Translations under genes and position numbers: made by a program
Shown here: positions 43,423 through 52,392 of the stretch, in pieces
Numbering within the stretch: the first letter of the stretch is position 1
How the letters are laid out: every line of letters begins with the position of its first letter
The notes under the pieces: model-generated
Told to the model about the DNA's origin: nothing
Database searches by the model: none
The model's input: only the letters and a program-made list of their open reading frames with translations
Assembly: GCA_038326725.1 (NCBI GenBank)
Contig: JBBQKI010000002.1
Coordinates: forward strand, 48,193 to 112,192
Direction: 5' to 3'
DNA length: 64,000 nucleotides
Source: JBBQKI01 sp038326725
GTDB taxonomy: Bacteria > Bacteroidota > Bacteroidia > Flavobacteriales > Flavobacteriaceae

Positions 43423-44154
43423 TTGCAGATAATCAAACTTAATGCCATTGACTCAACAAATTCCTACCTTAAAAACTTAAGTAGGGTATCAAGGATTGTC
43501 GATGAAACAGTGGTGACGTCCAAAAGCCAAACCGAGGGCCGTGGGCAGATGGGTTCCACATGGAGCTCCAAAGCGGGTCAGAGTCTGACTTTCAGCATAT
43601 TTAAACGGTTTTATAACTTAGATGTCAATAAGCAGTTTGCTATTAATATTGCCGTTTCCTTGGGAGTTTTAAACGCTTTAAAAAACCTCAATGTTCCCCT
43701 TCTTTCAATTAAATGGCCGAACGACATAATGTCACGCTCAAAGAAAGTTGGCGGGATATTAATTGAAAACCTATTGGAAAGTGGGAATGTAAAATCCTCG
43801 GTCATTGGCATTGGCCTTAACGTAAACCAAACAGGTTTTCAAGACTACCCCCAAGCCACGTCGTTGCTTTTATCCACAGGCAATAAATTTATTTTGGATG
43901 AGGTTTTGGAAACAGTAATAAACGCGGTACTAATAGAATTGAAACATTTGGAGAAAAAGGATTTTCAAATTTTGAAAACCGATTACGAAAAATTTCTTTT
44001 CAGGAAAGATGTGGTTTCGGTTTTTGCTGAAAATGAAACTGATAGTTTCAATGGCATTATAAAAGGAACAACTGATGAAGGCCGGTTAATTATTGAAACC
44101 GAAGAAAACACTCTTCACCAATATGAGGTGAAAGAAATAAAAATGCTTTTTTAA
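43423..44154 (+). CDS. birA: Biotin-[acetyl-CoA-carboxylase] ligase
   Basis: Attaches biotin to the carboxylase carrier protein. The 243-residue protein contains the adenylate loop GRGQMGSTW, SIKWPNDIM and KVGGILIENLL. No N-terminal helix-turn-helix exists, so it is a class I ligase without repressor function. Translation starts at TTG 43423. It is divergent from rsfS with an 84-base gap. Confidence 0.9.
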   Translation: MQIIKLNAIDSTNSYLKNLSRVSRIVDETVVTSKSQTEGRGQMGSTWSSKAGQSLTFSIFKRFYNLDVNKQFAINIAVSLGVLNALKNLNVPLLSIKWPNDIMSRSKKVGGILIENLLESGNVKSSVIGIGLNVNQTGFQDYPQATSLLLSTGNKFILDEVLETVINAVLIELKHLEKKDFQILKTDYEKFLFRKDVVSVFAENETDSFNGIIKGTTDEGRLIIETEENTLHQYEVKEIKMLF

Positions 44155-44160
44155 GAGGAA

Positions 44161-44553
44161 TTACAATTCCTTTAAATTTGAAACCAAAGTTTCCAAAAAT
44201 TTGGTAAGCGGGCTTTTCACCATCATCGCCATCATGGTATTCAGTTTTCCCTCGAAAAAAAGTTCAGCGGTGGAAGTTTCATCATCCAAGGTACCAATAT
44301 TAATGGTCAAAGAAAACGGCAACTTGTCGCTCATAGCGCCCAAAACAATTAGGTTTGGGGCATTGGTTTCTTTTACTTCCAATGCAATTTCCGGCATTCC
44401 CTTTAGGGCAAATACAAATGCTTTATCGTTTAAAACTTCAAATTTGCTGATGTTTTCCGGCATCAGCGTTTCAAAATTCTTTACGTCAATTAAATAGTTA
44501 AAAAGTTCCGGTGCCGATTTTTGTACCACTACTTTTCTGCTTGTTATTTCCAT
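44161..44553 (-). CDS. SRPBCC-fold protein
   Basis: A 130-residue START/SRPBCC-type domain: VVVQKSAPELFNYLIDVKNFETLMP, then alternating strands and a C-terminal helix MMAMMVKSPLTKFLETL. Such folds bind hydrophobic ligands. It lies 68 bases downstream of pyrE, on the same strand; no function can be assigned. Confidence 0.7.
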   Translation of the reverse strand: MEITSRKVVVQKSAPELFNYLIDVKNFETLMPENISKFEVLNDKAFVFALKGMPEIALEVKETNAPNLIVLGAMSDKLPFSLTINIGTLDDETSTAELFFEGKLNTMMAMMVKSPLTKFLETLVSNLKEL

Positions 44554-44621
44554 TTTCTTTTTTTTAATAAATATTAAAATATCTTCCTCCTTCTAATGGG
44601 AGTAAAGCAACTGAAATTTTT

Positions 44622-45299
44622 TCAAAGAGGATTATTGACCCCTTCATTCATTGGCAGTGTGGGCTCCCAATTTTCCGGGTCTTCTCGCCATTGCGAAAGC
44701 AATTGTGCTTCCGCGGTAGATATGTAGTTCGATTTTTCTGCCTGCAAAAGCAAGCTTTCATAATCGCTCAAGGTATTTAACTTTAGGTTTTGGGCTTTAA
44801 AATTTTCTTCTGATACCTTGAAGCCATAATCGAAAATCGCCACCATCCCTTTTACGGTTGCATTTGCCTCTTTTAATGCTTCAACGGCTAGTAAACTGCT
44901 TTTTCCAGTACTGATGAGATCTTCAACCACCACCACGTTTTGGTGTGGAGGTAGGTAGCCTTCAATCTTGTTTTGACGGCCGTGGCTTTTGGCTTCCGCA
45001 CGGACGTAGCAAAAAGGAACCTTTAAATAATCGGCCACCAATGCCCCAATGCCAATGGCCCCTGTGGCCACGCCGGCAATCATATCGGGCTTTCCATAAA
45101 GTTGCTCTATCTGCGCTGCCAAATGTTCGCGGAGGAAATTTCGTATTGCAGGATAGGAAAGGGTTATGCGGTTATCGCAGTAAATCGGCGATTTCCAACC
45201 CGAGGCCCAAATAAAAGGGTTTTGCGGTTGTAATTTAATTGCATTAATTTGCAACAGCAACTCAGCGGTTTTTTGCGCTGTTTCTTTGTTTAATACCAT
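44622..45299 (-). CDS. pyrE: Orotate phosphoribosyltransferase
   Basis: Makes orotidine monophosphate from orotate and PRPP in pyrimidine synthesis. The 225-residue protein has the PRPP site VVVVEDLISTGKSS, KSPIYCDNR and YVRAEAKSHG. A longer frame up to 45350 is possible, but the -7 box at 45304-45311 supports ATG 45299, four bases after the box. The neighbouring NUDIX gene starts only eight bases away on the opposite strand. Confidence 0.94.
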   Translation of the reverse strand: MVLNKETAQKTAELLLQINAIKLQPQNPFIWASGWKSPIYCDNRITLSYPAIRNFLREHLAAQIEQLYGKPDMIAGVATGAIGIGALVADYLKVPFCYVRAEAKSHGRQNKIEGYLPPHQNVVVVEDLISTGKSSLLAVEALKEANATVKGMVAIFDYGFKVSEENFKAQNLKLNTLSDYESLLLQAEKSNYISTAEAQLLSQWREDPENWEPTLPMNEGVNNPL

Positions 45300-45303
45300 A
45301 CTG

Positions 45304-45311
45304 CAAATGTA
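45304..45311 (-). promoter_or_regulatory. pyrE promoter -7 box TACATTTG, overlapping the NUDIX start
   Basis: Perfect TAnnTTTG on the minus strand. It physically covers the ATG of the divergent NUDIX gene (45307-45309). Confidence 0.55.
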
Positions 45312-45936
45312 TAAAGTTTTTGTAAAAGAAATTCCCATCATTCTGTCCACGGAAAAGAATATCGGCGAACATTATACCACCATTCCTTTAAAAGACGCGC
45401 ACTTTAAGCAGTTGGTCAAGAAAATAAATAATGGCGAATTACTTTATGTTAACCTTTATCATAAAAACGAGGAGAAACTGGAGCGATTCCTTCGTAAAAA
45501 AATAAAAGTGGTGGAAGCAGCGGGAGGGCTTGTTTATAACAGTAAACGCGAAATCCTATTTATCCACCGCAACGCTAAATGGGATTTGCCCAAAGGGAAA
45601 ATCGAAAAAGGCGAAACCCACACCGAGGCCGCCATTCGCGAAGTGGTCGAAGAAACAGGAGTGAAGGATTTGGAAATCCGAAGTTTCATCACCCAAACCT
45701 ATCACGTTTTTAAAAAGAACGACAAGTTCAGGCTTAAGATAACATATTGGTACGAGATGTTTTCGGATTATGATGGACCACTAATTCCGGAACCACACGA
45801 AGGAATCAAAAAAGTGAAATGGAAAAATTTTCAGAAATCGCAAAAGGCCCTTACCAATTCCTACGAAAATATCAAACTTTTGTTCCCCAACGAATATTTA
45901 ACCACCCACCCGAACGATAGGATACCGAAGGTTTGA
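45307..45936 (+). CDS. NUDIX hydrolase
   Basis: A 209-residue nucleotide-diphosphate hydrolase. The exact Nudix box Gx5Ex7REVxEExGV runs from Gly97 to Val119 (GKIEKGE through REVVEETGV). An N-terminal region of about 70 residues precedes the domain. ATG 45307 was chosen over TTG 45286. The substrate is unknown. Its 3' end overlaps the convergent M14 peptidase gene by 39 bases. Confidence 0.9.
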   Translation: MYKVFVKEIPIILSTEKNIGEHYTTIPLKDAHFKQLVKKINNGELLYVNLYHKNEEKLERFLRKKIKVVEAAGGLVYNSKREILFIHRNAKWDLPKGKIEKGETHTEAAIREVVEETGVKDLEIRSFITQTYHVFKKNDKFRLKITYWYEMFSDYDGPLIPEPHEGIKKVKWKNFQKSQKALTNSYENIKLLFPNEYLTTHPNDRIPKV

Positions 45937-47640
45937 GGTTTCATAATAGGGCGATTGTTTGTGGATCCAATCCAACTGTGCGTACCAATTTTTGGCAAAA
46001 TCGGGTTCTGCCTTCTTTTTAGTTTCAAACCTTAATTTGATTTCTGGGTTTTCATTTAAAAATTTCTCAGCTATGTCTTCCCACACATAGGGCGAAAAAT
46101 GTTCTTTTTGCTGAAGAATGGTATCGAAAAAATTCCAATTAAAAAACGAATCCACAGCGGATGGTTCCAAGGTTTCTACTAAATACCGTACGCCTTCCTG
46201 TTTAGTATCGATCACAAAATCCCCTTTATTCACCAAAACTTTTTCAGTAACGGTTTCCGTTTGAGTGTTGTAGTGAAGGTAATGACCTTCATAGGGAGAA
46301 GCCACCGTTTCAAAGCTTTTTATCCTGTAAACCTGTACCTCCATCAAAGTATCTTTTTTTATTTCCGAAAACTTAATATTGTTCAGTTTCAGCAACTCCA
46401 TCACGTTCCACCAACCTTGGGGGATGATGTATTTCTCTGGAAGGCTTATGGTTTTGGTGGGTTTGAAATGATTGTAATAAACAATTTTTTTGGTAAAGGG
46501 TTTGTCTCGATCGTATTTCAATCGTTCGTCGCCTGTGATGTTACTTGGAATCATGGTGCCTTCATAGCCCTTAAAATTTAATGTCGAAGTTTTGCTACTG
46601 TCGATTTCCCAGCCAATGGTATATTCTTTCCTAACGATTTTCTTTGCCTGATCCCGCAACATTTTAATTTTTTCGGCATCGCCATCAGCAATTTCAATAA
46701 AGGTTTTCATGAGTTCATAAGTGCCTTCAACCCTTTGTTTATAAGGTTTCAGCATGTGTGTTTCCACCATCATCCCCAGCGTGTTGAACAGGGCGGCATA
46801 GCCCGTGGAGTAGCGTGGCGAATCAAAAAACTGCGAAAACCCGCCTTCCGGCGTTTGGTTAAAAACATTTACGTAGGGCGTAATGTCCCAGCTTTTTTGA
46901 GCGAGCGAATCTTCCAACCGGGGCATAAAAGAGCGGTGAAGGTATTCGCCCAACCCGTTCCTCAATTTGTTGTGCTGGGTAAAGAGGTGGGTAAGCACAT
47001 ATTGATAATCGGCGCCATTGCTTACGTGGTTGTCGATAAAAAGATCGGGTTTTACTTGGTGGAAAATTTCCGCAAAGGCGCGGGCGTTTTTAGAATCGGC
47101 TTTTATGAAATCCCGGTTCAGGTCTAAATTACGGGCATTTCCTCGAAAACCATATTCCACAGGACCGTTTTGGTTGATGCGCGAGGTGCTGTTCCGGTTC
47201 AGCGCGCCCCCGATGTTATATATGGGGATCACGGCAATCACCGTATTCTTAGGCGGTTTTATTTTGTTTTGTGCCAAATTGCGCAACAGCAACATGCTTG
47301 CATCGATGCCGTCCGGCTCGCCGGGGTGGATGCCGTTGTTAATGAGCAGGTAATTTTTATTGGCATTTCGGGAGAATGCCGTTTCGGAATTTCCATCAGC
47401 ATCAAAAACCACCAAATGTAAGGGTTGGCCGCTGTCGGTTTGGCCCATTTCATAAATGTTGATGCTGGCGTAAGCCCCGGCAAGCCGTTCATAAAAAGAC
47501 ATGGTTTCAAAGTAAGTGGCAGTTTCTCGGCCTTCGGAGGTTTCGAAAACGGTTTTGAAAAACCCTTCATCTGTTATTTTTTGCGAGCCGCAGGAAAAAA
47601 ACAGAAAAATACTTATGCTGAGACAAATGAATTTTTTCAT
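45898..47640 (-). CDS. M14-family metallocarboxypeptidase lipoprotein
   Basis: A 580-residue lipoprotein with lipobox LFFSC near residue 17. The zinc ligands are in NGIHPGEPDG (HxxE) and FIDNHVSNGAD; RNARNLDLNRDF is the substrate-binding segment. Length exceeds single-domain M14 enzymes because of a C-terminal region of about 280 residues without a known domain. It probably trims peptides or cell-wall products outside the cytoplasm. ATG 47640 was preferred over the longer frame at 47676. Confidence 0.88.
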   Translation of the reverse strand: MKKFICLSISIFLFFSCGSQKITDEGFFKTVFETSEGRETATYFETMSFYERLAGAYASINIYEMGQTDSGQPLHLVVFDADGNSETAFSRNANKNYLLINNGIHPGEPDGIDASMLLLRNLAQNKIKPPKNTVIAVIPIYNIGGALNRNSTSRINQNGPVEYGFRGNARNLDLNRDFIKADSKNARAFAEIFHQVKPDLFIDNHVSNGADYQYVLTHLFTQHNKLRNGLGEYLHRSFMPRLEDSLAQKSWDITPYVNVFNQTPEGGFSQFFDSPRYSTGYAALFNTLGMMVETHMLKPYKQRVEGTYELMKTFIEIADGDAEKIKMLRDQAKKIVRKEYTIGWEIDSSKTSTLNFKGYEGTMIPSNITGDERLKYDRDKPFTKKIVYYNHFKPTKTISLPEKYIIPQGWWNVMELLKLNNIKFSEIKKDTLMEVQVYRIKSFETVASPYEGHYLHYNTQTETVTEKVLVNKGDFVIDTKQEGVRYLVETLEPSAVDSFFNWNFFDTILQQKEHFSPYVWEDIAEKFLNENPEIKLRFETKKKAEPDFAKNWYAQLDWIHKQSPYYETSNLRYPIVRVGG

Positions 47641-47753
47641 TTTATTAAATTTAACGTAAAGATATTGTTTAGACACAGTTACTCGGTTTTATAAATAATT
47701 TGGAAATGCCCATTTTTTAACAAAACTAGGCACATTAATTCAAAACTGTTATT

Positions 47754-47761
47754 TATATTTG
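47754..47761 (+). promoter_or_regulatory. -7 box TATATTTG of the first T9SS cassette
   Basis: Perfect TAnnTTTG followed by a 54-base leader. The upstream DNA and leader closely match those of the second cassette (box at 48777-48784). Confidence 0.65.
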
Positions 47762-47769
47762 CTCCACTA

Positions 47770-47794
47770 TTGACAATAATAGCTAACTTTTTAT
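47770..47794 (+). other. Conserved leader hairpin, cassette 1
   Basis: CTATT and AATAG pair with GACAAT between them, in the 5' leader of the first T9SS gene. The second cassette keeps the stem while its loop differs. Confidence 0.4.
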
Positions 47795-47815
47795 AAACTT
47801 AAAATAAAACAAATC

Positions 47816-48664
47816 ATGAAAAAAATTACATTATTTGCACTTGCATTAGTTGCAGGTTTTGCTTTTCAAGTTCAAGCTCAAGAAATTACATTGACGCAAA
47901 ATACAGATCAAGTTTTGGTTCCTGGTGGTGTTTCTTGCGGTGGTGGTGATAACCAATGGTATCGTGAATATGATTTTGGTTCAGATCCAACTCCTTATGC
48001 TGCTCCTTTACTAGTTGGCGTTCAATTTGGTATAGAAGCCATCGATTTTGATGAAGATATTACTGTAAATGTGTATGATTTTACAGGTTCTGTATTTCCA
48101 AATGGTTTTGATTCTACAAATCCTGGTACTCCTGTTGCAACCGGTACTGCTTCTGTTGGTCCTGGTTCTATAGGTGCATTAGTACGTATTGATTTTGATG
48201 TTCCTGCTGCTGTAACCAATGTGCAAAATTTTATTGTTCAAATTGTACAACCTACTGCTTCAGGTAATTTTATGTTTTTAGGAGTAACTGCTCAAGAAAC
48301 TAAAGTTTCTTGGATTAGTTCTGGAACCTGTGGTATTGTTGGAGAACCTGTTACTATGGATGCTGTAGGATTTCCAGATGCTCATCACGTAATTAATTTG
48401 ATTATAGACCAAGCTCTTGCCGTTGGTGATAATCTTGCTGAATTAGCTTCAATTTTCCCTAACCCTATGAATGATTTATTGAACGTTAAATTGCCAGGCA
48501 ATGTTGAGGTTACTAGTGCAAGTTTAGTTGATGTTTTAGGAAGAAATACAGGTGTGGTTTACAGCAATGGTGAAATGAATGTTTCTGCCTTGGCGAAGGG
48601 TTTATATATTTTAAATGTTGAAACTAATGCCGGCACGCTTATTCAAAAAATCGTTAAGAACTAA
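47816..48664 (+). CDS. T9SS type A sorting-domain secreted protein, first copy
   Basis: A 282-residue protein with signal peptide (1-21, ending VQAQ) and a C-terminal type A sorting domain: FPNPMNDLLNVKLPG, VLGRNTGVV, LAKGLYILNVETNAGTLIQKIVKN. It is exported through the type IX system. The middle (22-210) is a beta-rich adhesin-like region with two Cys and no known domain. T-ending codons dominate, unlike the neighbours, as in highly expressed genes. A terminator follows. Confidence 0.88.
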   Translation: MKKITLFALALVAGFAFQVQAQEITLTQNTDQVLVPGGVSCGGGDNQWYREYDFGSDPTPYAAPLLVGVQFGIEAIDFDEDITVNVYDFTGSVFPNGFDSTNPGTPVATGTASVGPGSIGALVRIDFDVPAAVTNVQNFIVQIVQPTASGNFMFLGVTAQETKVSWISSGTCGIVGEPVTMDAVGFPDAHHVINLIIDQALAVGDNLAELASIFPNPMNDLLNVKLPGNVEVTSASLVDVLGRNTGVVYSNGEMNVSALAKGLYILNVETNAGTLIQKIVKN

Positions 48665-48685
48665 GGTTTAAAGACAAATTTTTTT

Positions 48686-48716
48686 AAAACCGCTCCAAGT
48701 TTGGGGCGGTTTTTTT
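48686..48716 (+). terminator. Terminator, cassette 1
   Basis: AAAACCGCTCC and GGGGCGGTTTT form a stem with one G-U pair, followed by T residues. Confidence 0.85.
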
Positions 48717-48776
48717 GTTATGCACCGGTAAATATGTTTTTTAACAAAATTAAGGCCAATAATCAAAAGTGTTTTT

Positions 48777-48784
48777 TATATTTG
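48777..48784 (+). promoter_or_regulatory. -7 box TATATTTG of the second T9SS cassette
   Basis: Same box and leader as cassette 1; leader 48 bases. Confidence 0.65.
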
Positions 48785-48832
48785 TTCCACTATTAAAAAT
48801 AATAGCTTTTAAAAACTTAAACAAAACAAATC

Positions 48833-49732
48833 ATGAAAAAAATTACATTATTAGGTGCTGCGCTTTTTGCTCTTGCACAGGTTCAAGCCCAAACTTCCGA
48901 AGTAAGCACTTTGGGAATCAATGATCCAATCATTCTTTCAACAGGCAACACGGAATTTGCCCCTTGCGATTCTTCAAATCCAAGCAATGCTTTTGAGAAC
49001 GGAAAAAGTAATACTGCTTCACTTTTGCGTATTGTTGCAAATGATGTGGAAGTTAATGCTGACGAAACTTTAACTTTGGAAACCATAACTTTCAACCAAT
49101 TCGTTTTGCCTCCAAGTACAGTGGGTACAGTAGATGTATATATTTATGCTGATGCAGGTGGAGCGCCTGGAGCAGTTGTAAATACTCAACTTGCAATGGT
49201 TCCAACGTCTCAATTAGTAGTAGGATCAAATTTTGGTTTTAACATTCATGAAACCGTTTTAGATATTGTTGATTTTCCTTTAGTTGGTCAAGCTGGTACT
49301 CCCACAACTTATTGGATTGGTACTTCTGTAAACACTACTGCTTTCGATAATACCTTTTGGGAAAATACAACAGCAAGTATATCAGGAAATGGCGAAGCTT
49401 ATGACGCTGGTACTGGTGGTGGATATATAGTTGACGGTACTCTTGACGGTGTTTATACTTTCAGTGGAGATTGTAACCCACTTTTGGGCGTAGGTAGCAA
49501 TTTGCTTTCTCAAGTTTCCGTTTATCCAAACCCAACTTCGGATGTATTAAACATTAAAGTTCCAGCTTCTGTTGAAGTTACCGGAGCTGTTCTTTATGAT
49601 GTATTGGGCAAAAACACTGGAGTTTCCATTGTAAACGGTACTATGAACACTGGCAGCCTTGCAAAAGGAGTTTACATCCTTAGCTTGAAAACTACTGCTG
49701 GTACTCTTACTCAAAAAATAGTTAAAAACTAA
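48833..49732 (+). CDS. T9SS type A sorting-domain secreted protein, second copy
   Basis: A 299-residue paralogue. The signal peptide (ends VQAQ) and sorting domain (VYPNPTSDVLNIKVPAS to KIVKN) match the first copy closely, but the centre (20-230) is largely different; it contains VDVYIYADAGGAPGAVV, a motif of flavobacterial secreted beta-sandwich proteins. Promoter, leader and terminator are shared in form, so the whole cassette was duplicated and the cargo diverged. Confidence 0.88.
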   Translation: MKKITLLGAALFALAQVQAQTSEVSTLGINDPIILSTGNTEFAPCDSSNPSNAFENGKSNTASLLRIVANDVEVNADETLTLETITFNQFVLPPSTVGTVDVYIYADAGGAPGAVVNTQLAMVPTSQLVVGSNFGFNIHETVLDIVDFPLVGQAGTPTTYWIGTSVNTTAFDNTFWENTTASISGNGEAYDAGTGGGYIVDGTLDGVYTFSGDCNPLLGVGSNLLSQVSVYPNPTSDVLNIKVPASVEVTGAVLYDVLGKNTGVSIVNGTMNTGSLAKGVYILSLKTTAGTLTQKIVKN

Positions 49733-49750
49733 GTTAAACAATAAGTTTTT

Positions 49751-49781
49751 AAAACCGCCCCACGTTTGGGGCGGTTTTTTT
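49751..49781 (+). terminator. Terminator, cassette 2
   Basis: AAAACCGCCCC and GGGGCGGTTTT form a perfect 11-bp stem plus T-run. Near-identical to the terminator of cassette 1. Confidence 0.88.
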
Positions 49782-49806
49782 ATGTCCATATTTGAGAATA
49801 ATCCAG

Positions 49807-49840
49807 AAAAAAAATGCCCCGCTATCAGCGGGGCATTTTC
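49807..49840 (-). terminator. rho gene terminator
   Basis: AAAATGCCCCGC and GCGGGGCATTTT with a 5-base loop, then T8 on the minus strand, just after the rho stop codon. Confidence 0.9.
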
Positions 49841-49859
49841 AATTATAAATTATATTAAT

Positions 49860-51659
49860 TTACCCATTCATCGAGATCAAAAACTCTTCATTGTGACGGG
49901 TTTTCTTGATACGGTCGTTGATGAACTCCATGGCTTCCACCGGGTTCATATCTGCAAGGTATTTTCGCAATACCCACATCCGTTGAATGGTGGAATCGTC
50001 CAGCAGCAAGTCGTCGCGACGGGTACTGGAAGAAGTAAGGTCGATGGCCGGGAAAATCCTTCGGTTGGATATTTTTCTGTCCAATTGAAGTTCCATATTG
50101 CCGGTTCCTTTAAATTCCTCAAAAATTACCTCATCCATTTTAGAGCCGGTCTCGGTCAATGCCGTAGCAATTATAGTTAACGAGCCTCCATTTTCTATAT
50201 TTCGGGCGGCACCAAAAAAGCGTTTGGGCTTATGCAATGCGTTGGCATCAACCCCACCGCTCAATATCTTCCCACTGGCGGGCTGCACGGTGTTGTAAGC
50301 CCGGGCCAATCGGGTAATGGAATCCAAAAGGATCACCACATCGTGGCCGCATTCCACCAATCGTTTTGCTTTATCGATCACGATATTCGCTACGCGAACG
50401 TGCTCGCTAGCTTCTTTGTCAAAAGTGGAAGCTACCACTTCGCCACGCACGTTACGTTGCATATCGGTTACCTCTTCCGGACGTTCGTCAATCAAAAGAA
50501 TGATTTGGTAAACTTCCGGGTGATTTGCAGCAATAGCATTTGCGATGTCTTTCAACAACATCGTTTTCCCGGTTTTTGGTTGGGAAACAATCATGCCGCG
50601 TTGGCCTTTCCCAATGGGGGCAAAAAGGTCGATGATTCGTGTGGAAATAGTACTTTGCTTATCGGCAAGGTTGAATTTTTCCTGCGGGAATAAAGGGGTT
50701 AAATGCTCAAAAGCCACACGGTCCCGAACCACGTTCGGGTTCAAACCATTGATTTTATTTACCTTAATTAAAGGAAAATATTTTTCTCCTTCTTTTGGCG
50801 GGCGTACTTCGCCCAAAACGGTGTCGCCTGTTTTAAGGCCGAACAATCTTATCTGCGATTGGGAAACATAAATATCGTCGGGAGAGGAAAGATAGTTGTA
50901 ATCACTGGAGCGTAAAAAACCATAGCCATCAAGCATAATATCCAAAACGCCTTCACTCTCTATAATACTGTCAAACTCAAAATCAGGTTCACGGTAACGG
51001 TTGCGGGAATCCTTGTTCCCGTTTTTGTTATCGTGCACGTTACCGTCTTTTTGCTTGTTGTCCCTTTGTGGTTTTTGCCTGTTTTCCTGGTTTGGATTTT
51101 CAGGACGTGGTTTCTGCTCGTTTGCAGTAACCGGTTTCTGCCGGTTTTCCGAATTTGAGTTTTCCCCTTTAACCTGATTTTGCCTGTTTTCGGAATTTGG
51201 GTTTTCGGACTTTTGCCTCGTTTCGTTCGCACTCGGAGTGCTTTGAGACTCCGGGTTGTTTCGTTCCGGGCGCTGGGCGGGTTTTTCCTGACCTGCCTCA
51301 ATAGGTTTTTTAGATTGAAGTTGGTTTAATTTGTTTTTTGGGTGACGGGCATCGTTACGGGGGATGGGTTTGTTTTGAACCCTTTCCGCAACAGGTTTTG
51401 TTTCTGGCTCAACAGCACCAGTATTTTCCACGGTTGGAATTTCCGCAGCGTCGGCAGAAACCGAAGGCTTTTCCGAAGCATTCTCCGGGGTATTCAAAAC
51501 ACGTGGTTTTACGGCTTTCGGATTGGCGGCTTGATAATCCAATATTTGGTAGACCAAATCCATTTTTTTGAGGGTGCGGTATTTGGGAACGCCCAGTTCT
51601 TTTGCCAAATCCTGAAGCTCGTTCAGTTTTTGGTTCTTTAATTCTGAAATTTCAAACAT
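49860..51659 (-). CDS. rho: Transcription termination factor Rho
   Basis: Hexameric RNA helicase that ends transcription. The 599-residue protein has a Rho_N helical domain (1-45), a long hydrophilic insert (about 48-222) rich in Asn, Pro, Glu, Lys and Gln, the RNA-binding cold-shock-like domain (about 231-300), and the ATPase core with Walker A PKTGKT (361-366). The insert contains three copies of ENxNxENRQ (152-160, 166-174, 187-195). Such inserts are usual in Bacteroidota Rho. Confidence 0.96.
   Translation of the reverse strand: MFEISELKNQKLNELQDLAKELGVPKYRTLKKMDLVYQILDYQAANPKAVKPRVLNTPENASEKPSVSADAAEIPTVENTGAVEPETKPVAERVQNKPIPRNDARHPKNKLNQLQSKKPIEAGQEKPAQRPERNNPESQSTPSANETRQKSENPNSENRQNQVKGENSNSENRQKPVTANEQKPRPENPNQENRQKPQRDNKQKDGNVHDNKNGNKDSRNRYREPDFEFDSIIESEGVLDIMLDGYGFLRSSDYNYLSSPDDIYVSQSQIRLFGLKTGDTVLGEVRPPKEGEKYFPLIKVNKINGLNPNVVRDRVAFEHLTPLFPQEKFNLADKQSTISTRIIDLFAPIGKGQRGMIVSQPKTGKTMLLKDIANAIAANHPEVYQIILLIDERPEEVTDMQRNVRGEVVASTFDKEASEHVRVANIVIDKAKRLVECGHDVVILLDSITRLARAYNTVQPASGKILSGGVDANALHKPKRFFGAARNIENGGSLTIIATALTETGSKMDEVIFEEFKGTGNMELQLDRKISNRRIFPAIDLTSSSTRRDDLLLDDSTIQRMWVLRKYLADMNPVEAMEFINDRIKKTRHNEEFLISMNG
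51075..51206 (-). repeat. Coding repeats in the Rho insert
   Basis: Three nine-residue repeats of the form ENxNxENRQ, each separated by about five to twelve residues. DNA identity between units is partial, so expansion is not very recent. Confidence 0.6.
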
Positions 51660-51829
51660 TTAAAAAATCGTATAATGTTAAGTTGATATTAATTGATCCT
51701 TGTGGCGGTAAGTTTCGTTGAAAAAGTATTAGAAGAAGTGGCTCCCGGAATCATTATGGTTGCCATTTGATACTGCAATAATACAATAATAAATTAAATG
51801 ACGCATTTATTTTTTTTAAAAAGATAGTG

Positions 51830-51837
51830 TATTTTTG
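51830..51837 (+). promoter_or_regulatory. DUF4293 promoter -7 box TATTTTTG
   Basis: Perfect TAnnTTTG, 23 bases before the ATG at 51861. The 201-base gap to rho is otherwise empty apart from AT-rich DNA. Confidence 0.55.
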
Positions 51838-51860
51838 CCCGTGAACCGTTTTTAAAACAA

Positions 51861-52271
51861 ATGATCCAACGTATCCAAACCATATACCTTATAGTTTCAG
51901 CTTTGATTATGCTGATTCTTTACAGTTGGTTTCCTGCCCTTCAAAATGAAAGCGGGCAAATAATAATGGATAGGAGCGAACCGGTGATTTTCATTTTTAT
52001 TTTCCTGTCCATTGTTTTGGCGGTAATTTCCATTTTGACTTTTAAAAAACGGCAGATGCAATTTGTGCTGAACCGTTTGAACATCATATTGAACTTTGTA
52101 TTACTGGGAGTTTTCGTTTACAGGTTGCTGACACTATCCGGAGAAACTTGGGTTTCCGAGAAGGGTATTGGGGTGCTTCTTCCCATTCTTTCTATCGTTT
52201 TTTTAGTGCTGGCCAATAAGGCCATAAAAAGGGATGAAGACCTTGTGAAATCTGCGGACCGTTTACGATAA
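51861..52271 (+). CDS. DUF4293 four-helix membrane protein
   Basis: A 136-residue inner-membrane protein with four helices and the family start MIQRIQTIYLIVSALIM. It is conserved beside rho in Flavobacteriia; function unknown. Terminator downstream. Confidence 0.85.
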   Translation: MIQRIQTIYLIVSALIMLILYSWFPALQNESGQIIMDRSEPVIFIFIFLSIVLAVISILTFKKRQMQFVLNRLNIILNFVLLGVFVYRLLTLSGETWVSEKGIGVLLPILSIVFLVLANKAIKRDEDLVKSADRLR

Positions 52272-52295
52272 CCAAATCTTGGTATATTAGTGCTG

Positions 52296-52329
52296 AACCC
52301 CCTTAGGCTGCCATCTGAGGGGGTTTTTT
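52296..52329 (+). terminator. Terminator after DUF4293
   Basis: AACCCCCTTAG pairs with CTGAGGGGGTT (one G-U) over an 8-base loop, followed by T residues. Confidence 0.85.
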
Positions 52330-52364
52330 ATTTGAAGAGATTAACGATTAACGTTCATTAATTT

Positions 52365-52392
52365 ACCATCAACCATCAACCATCAACCATCA
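52365..52392. repeat. Tandem 7-base repeat ACCATCA, four copies
   Basis: Four perfect units that run into the stop codon of the phosphoesterase gene. This is a common flavobacterial intergenic slippage repeat. Confidence 0.85.

Noticed and set aside
50960..51301. Arg/Lys-rich frame in the rho insert
   Set aside because: An alternative frame of the repeat-rich Rho insert, not a nucleic-acid-binding protein.
52365..52392. Possible CRISPR-like repeat
   Set aside because: Units are seven bases long with no spacers; a slippage repeat.
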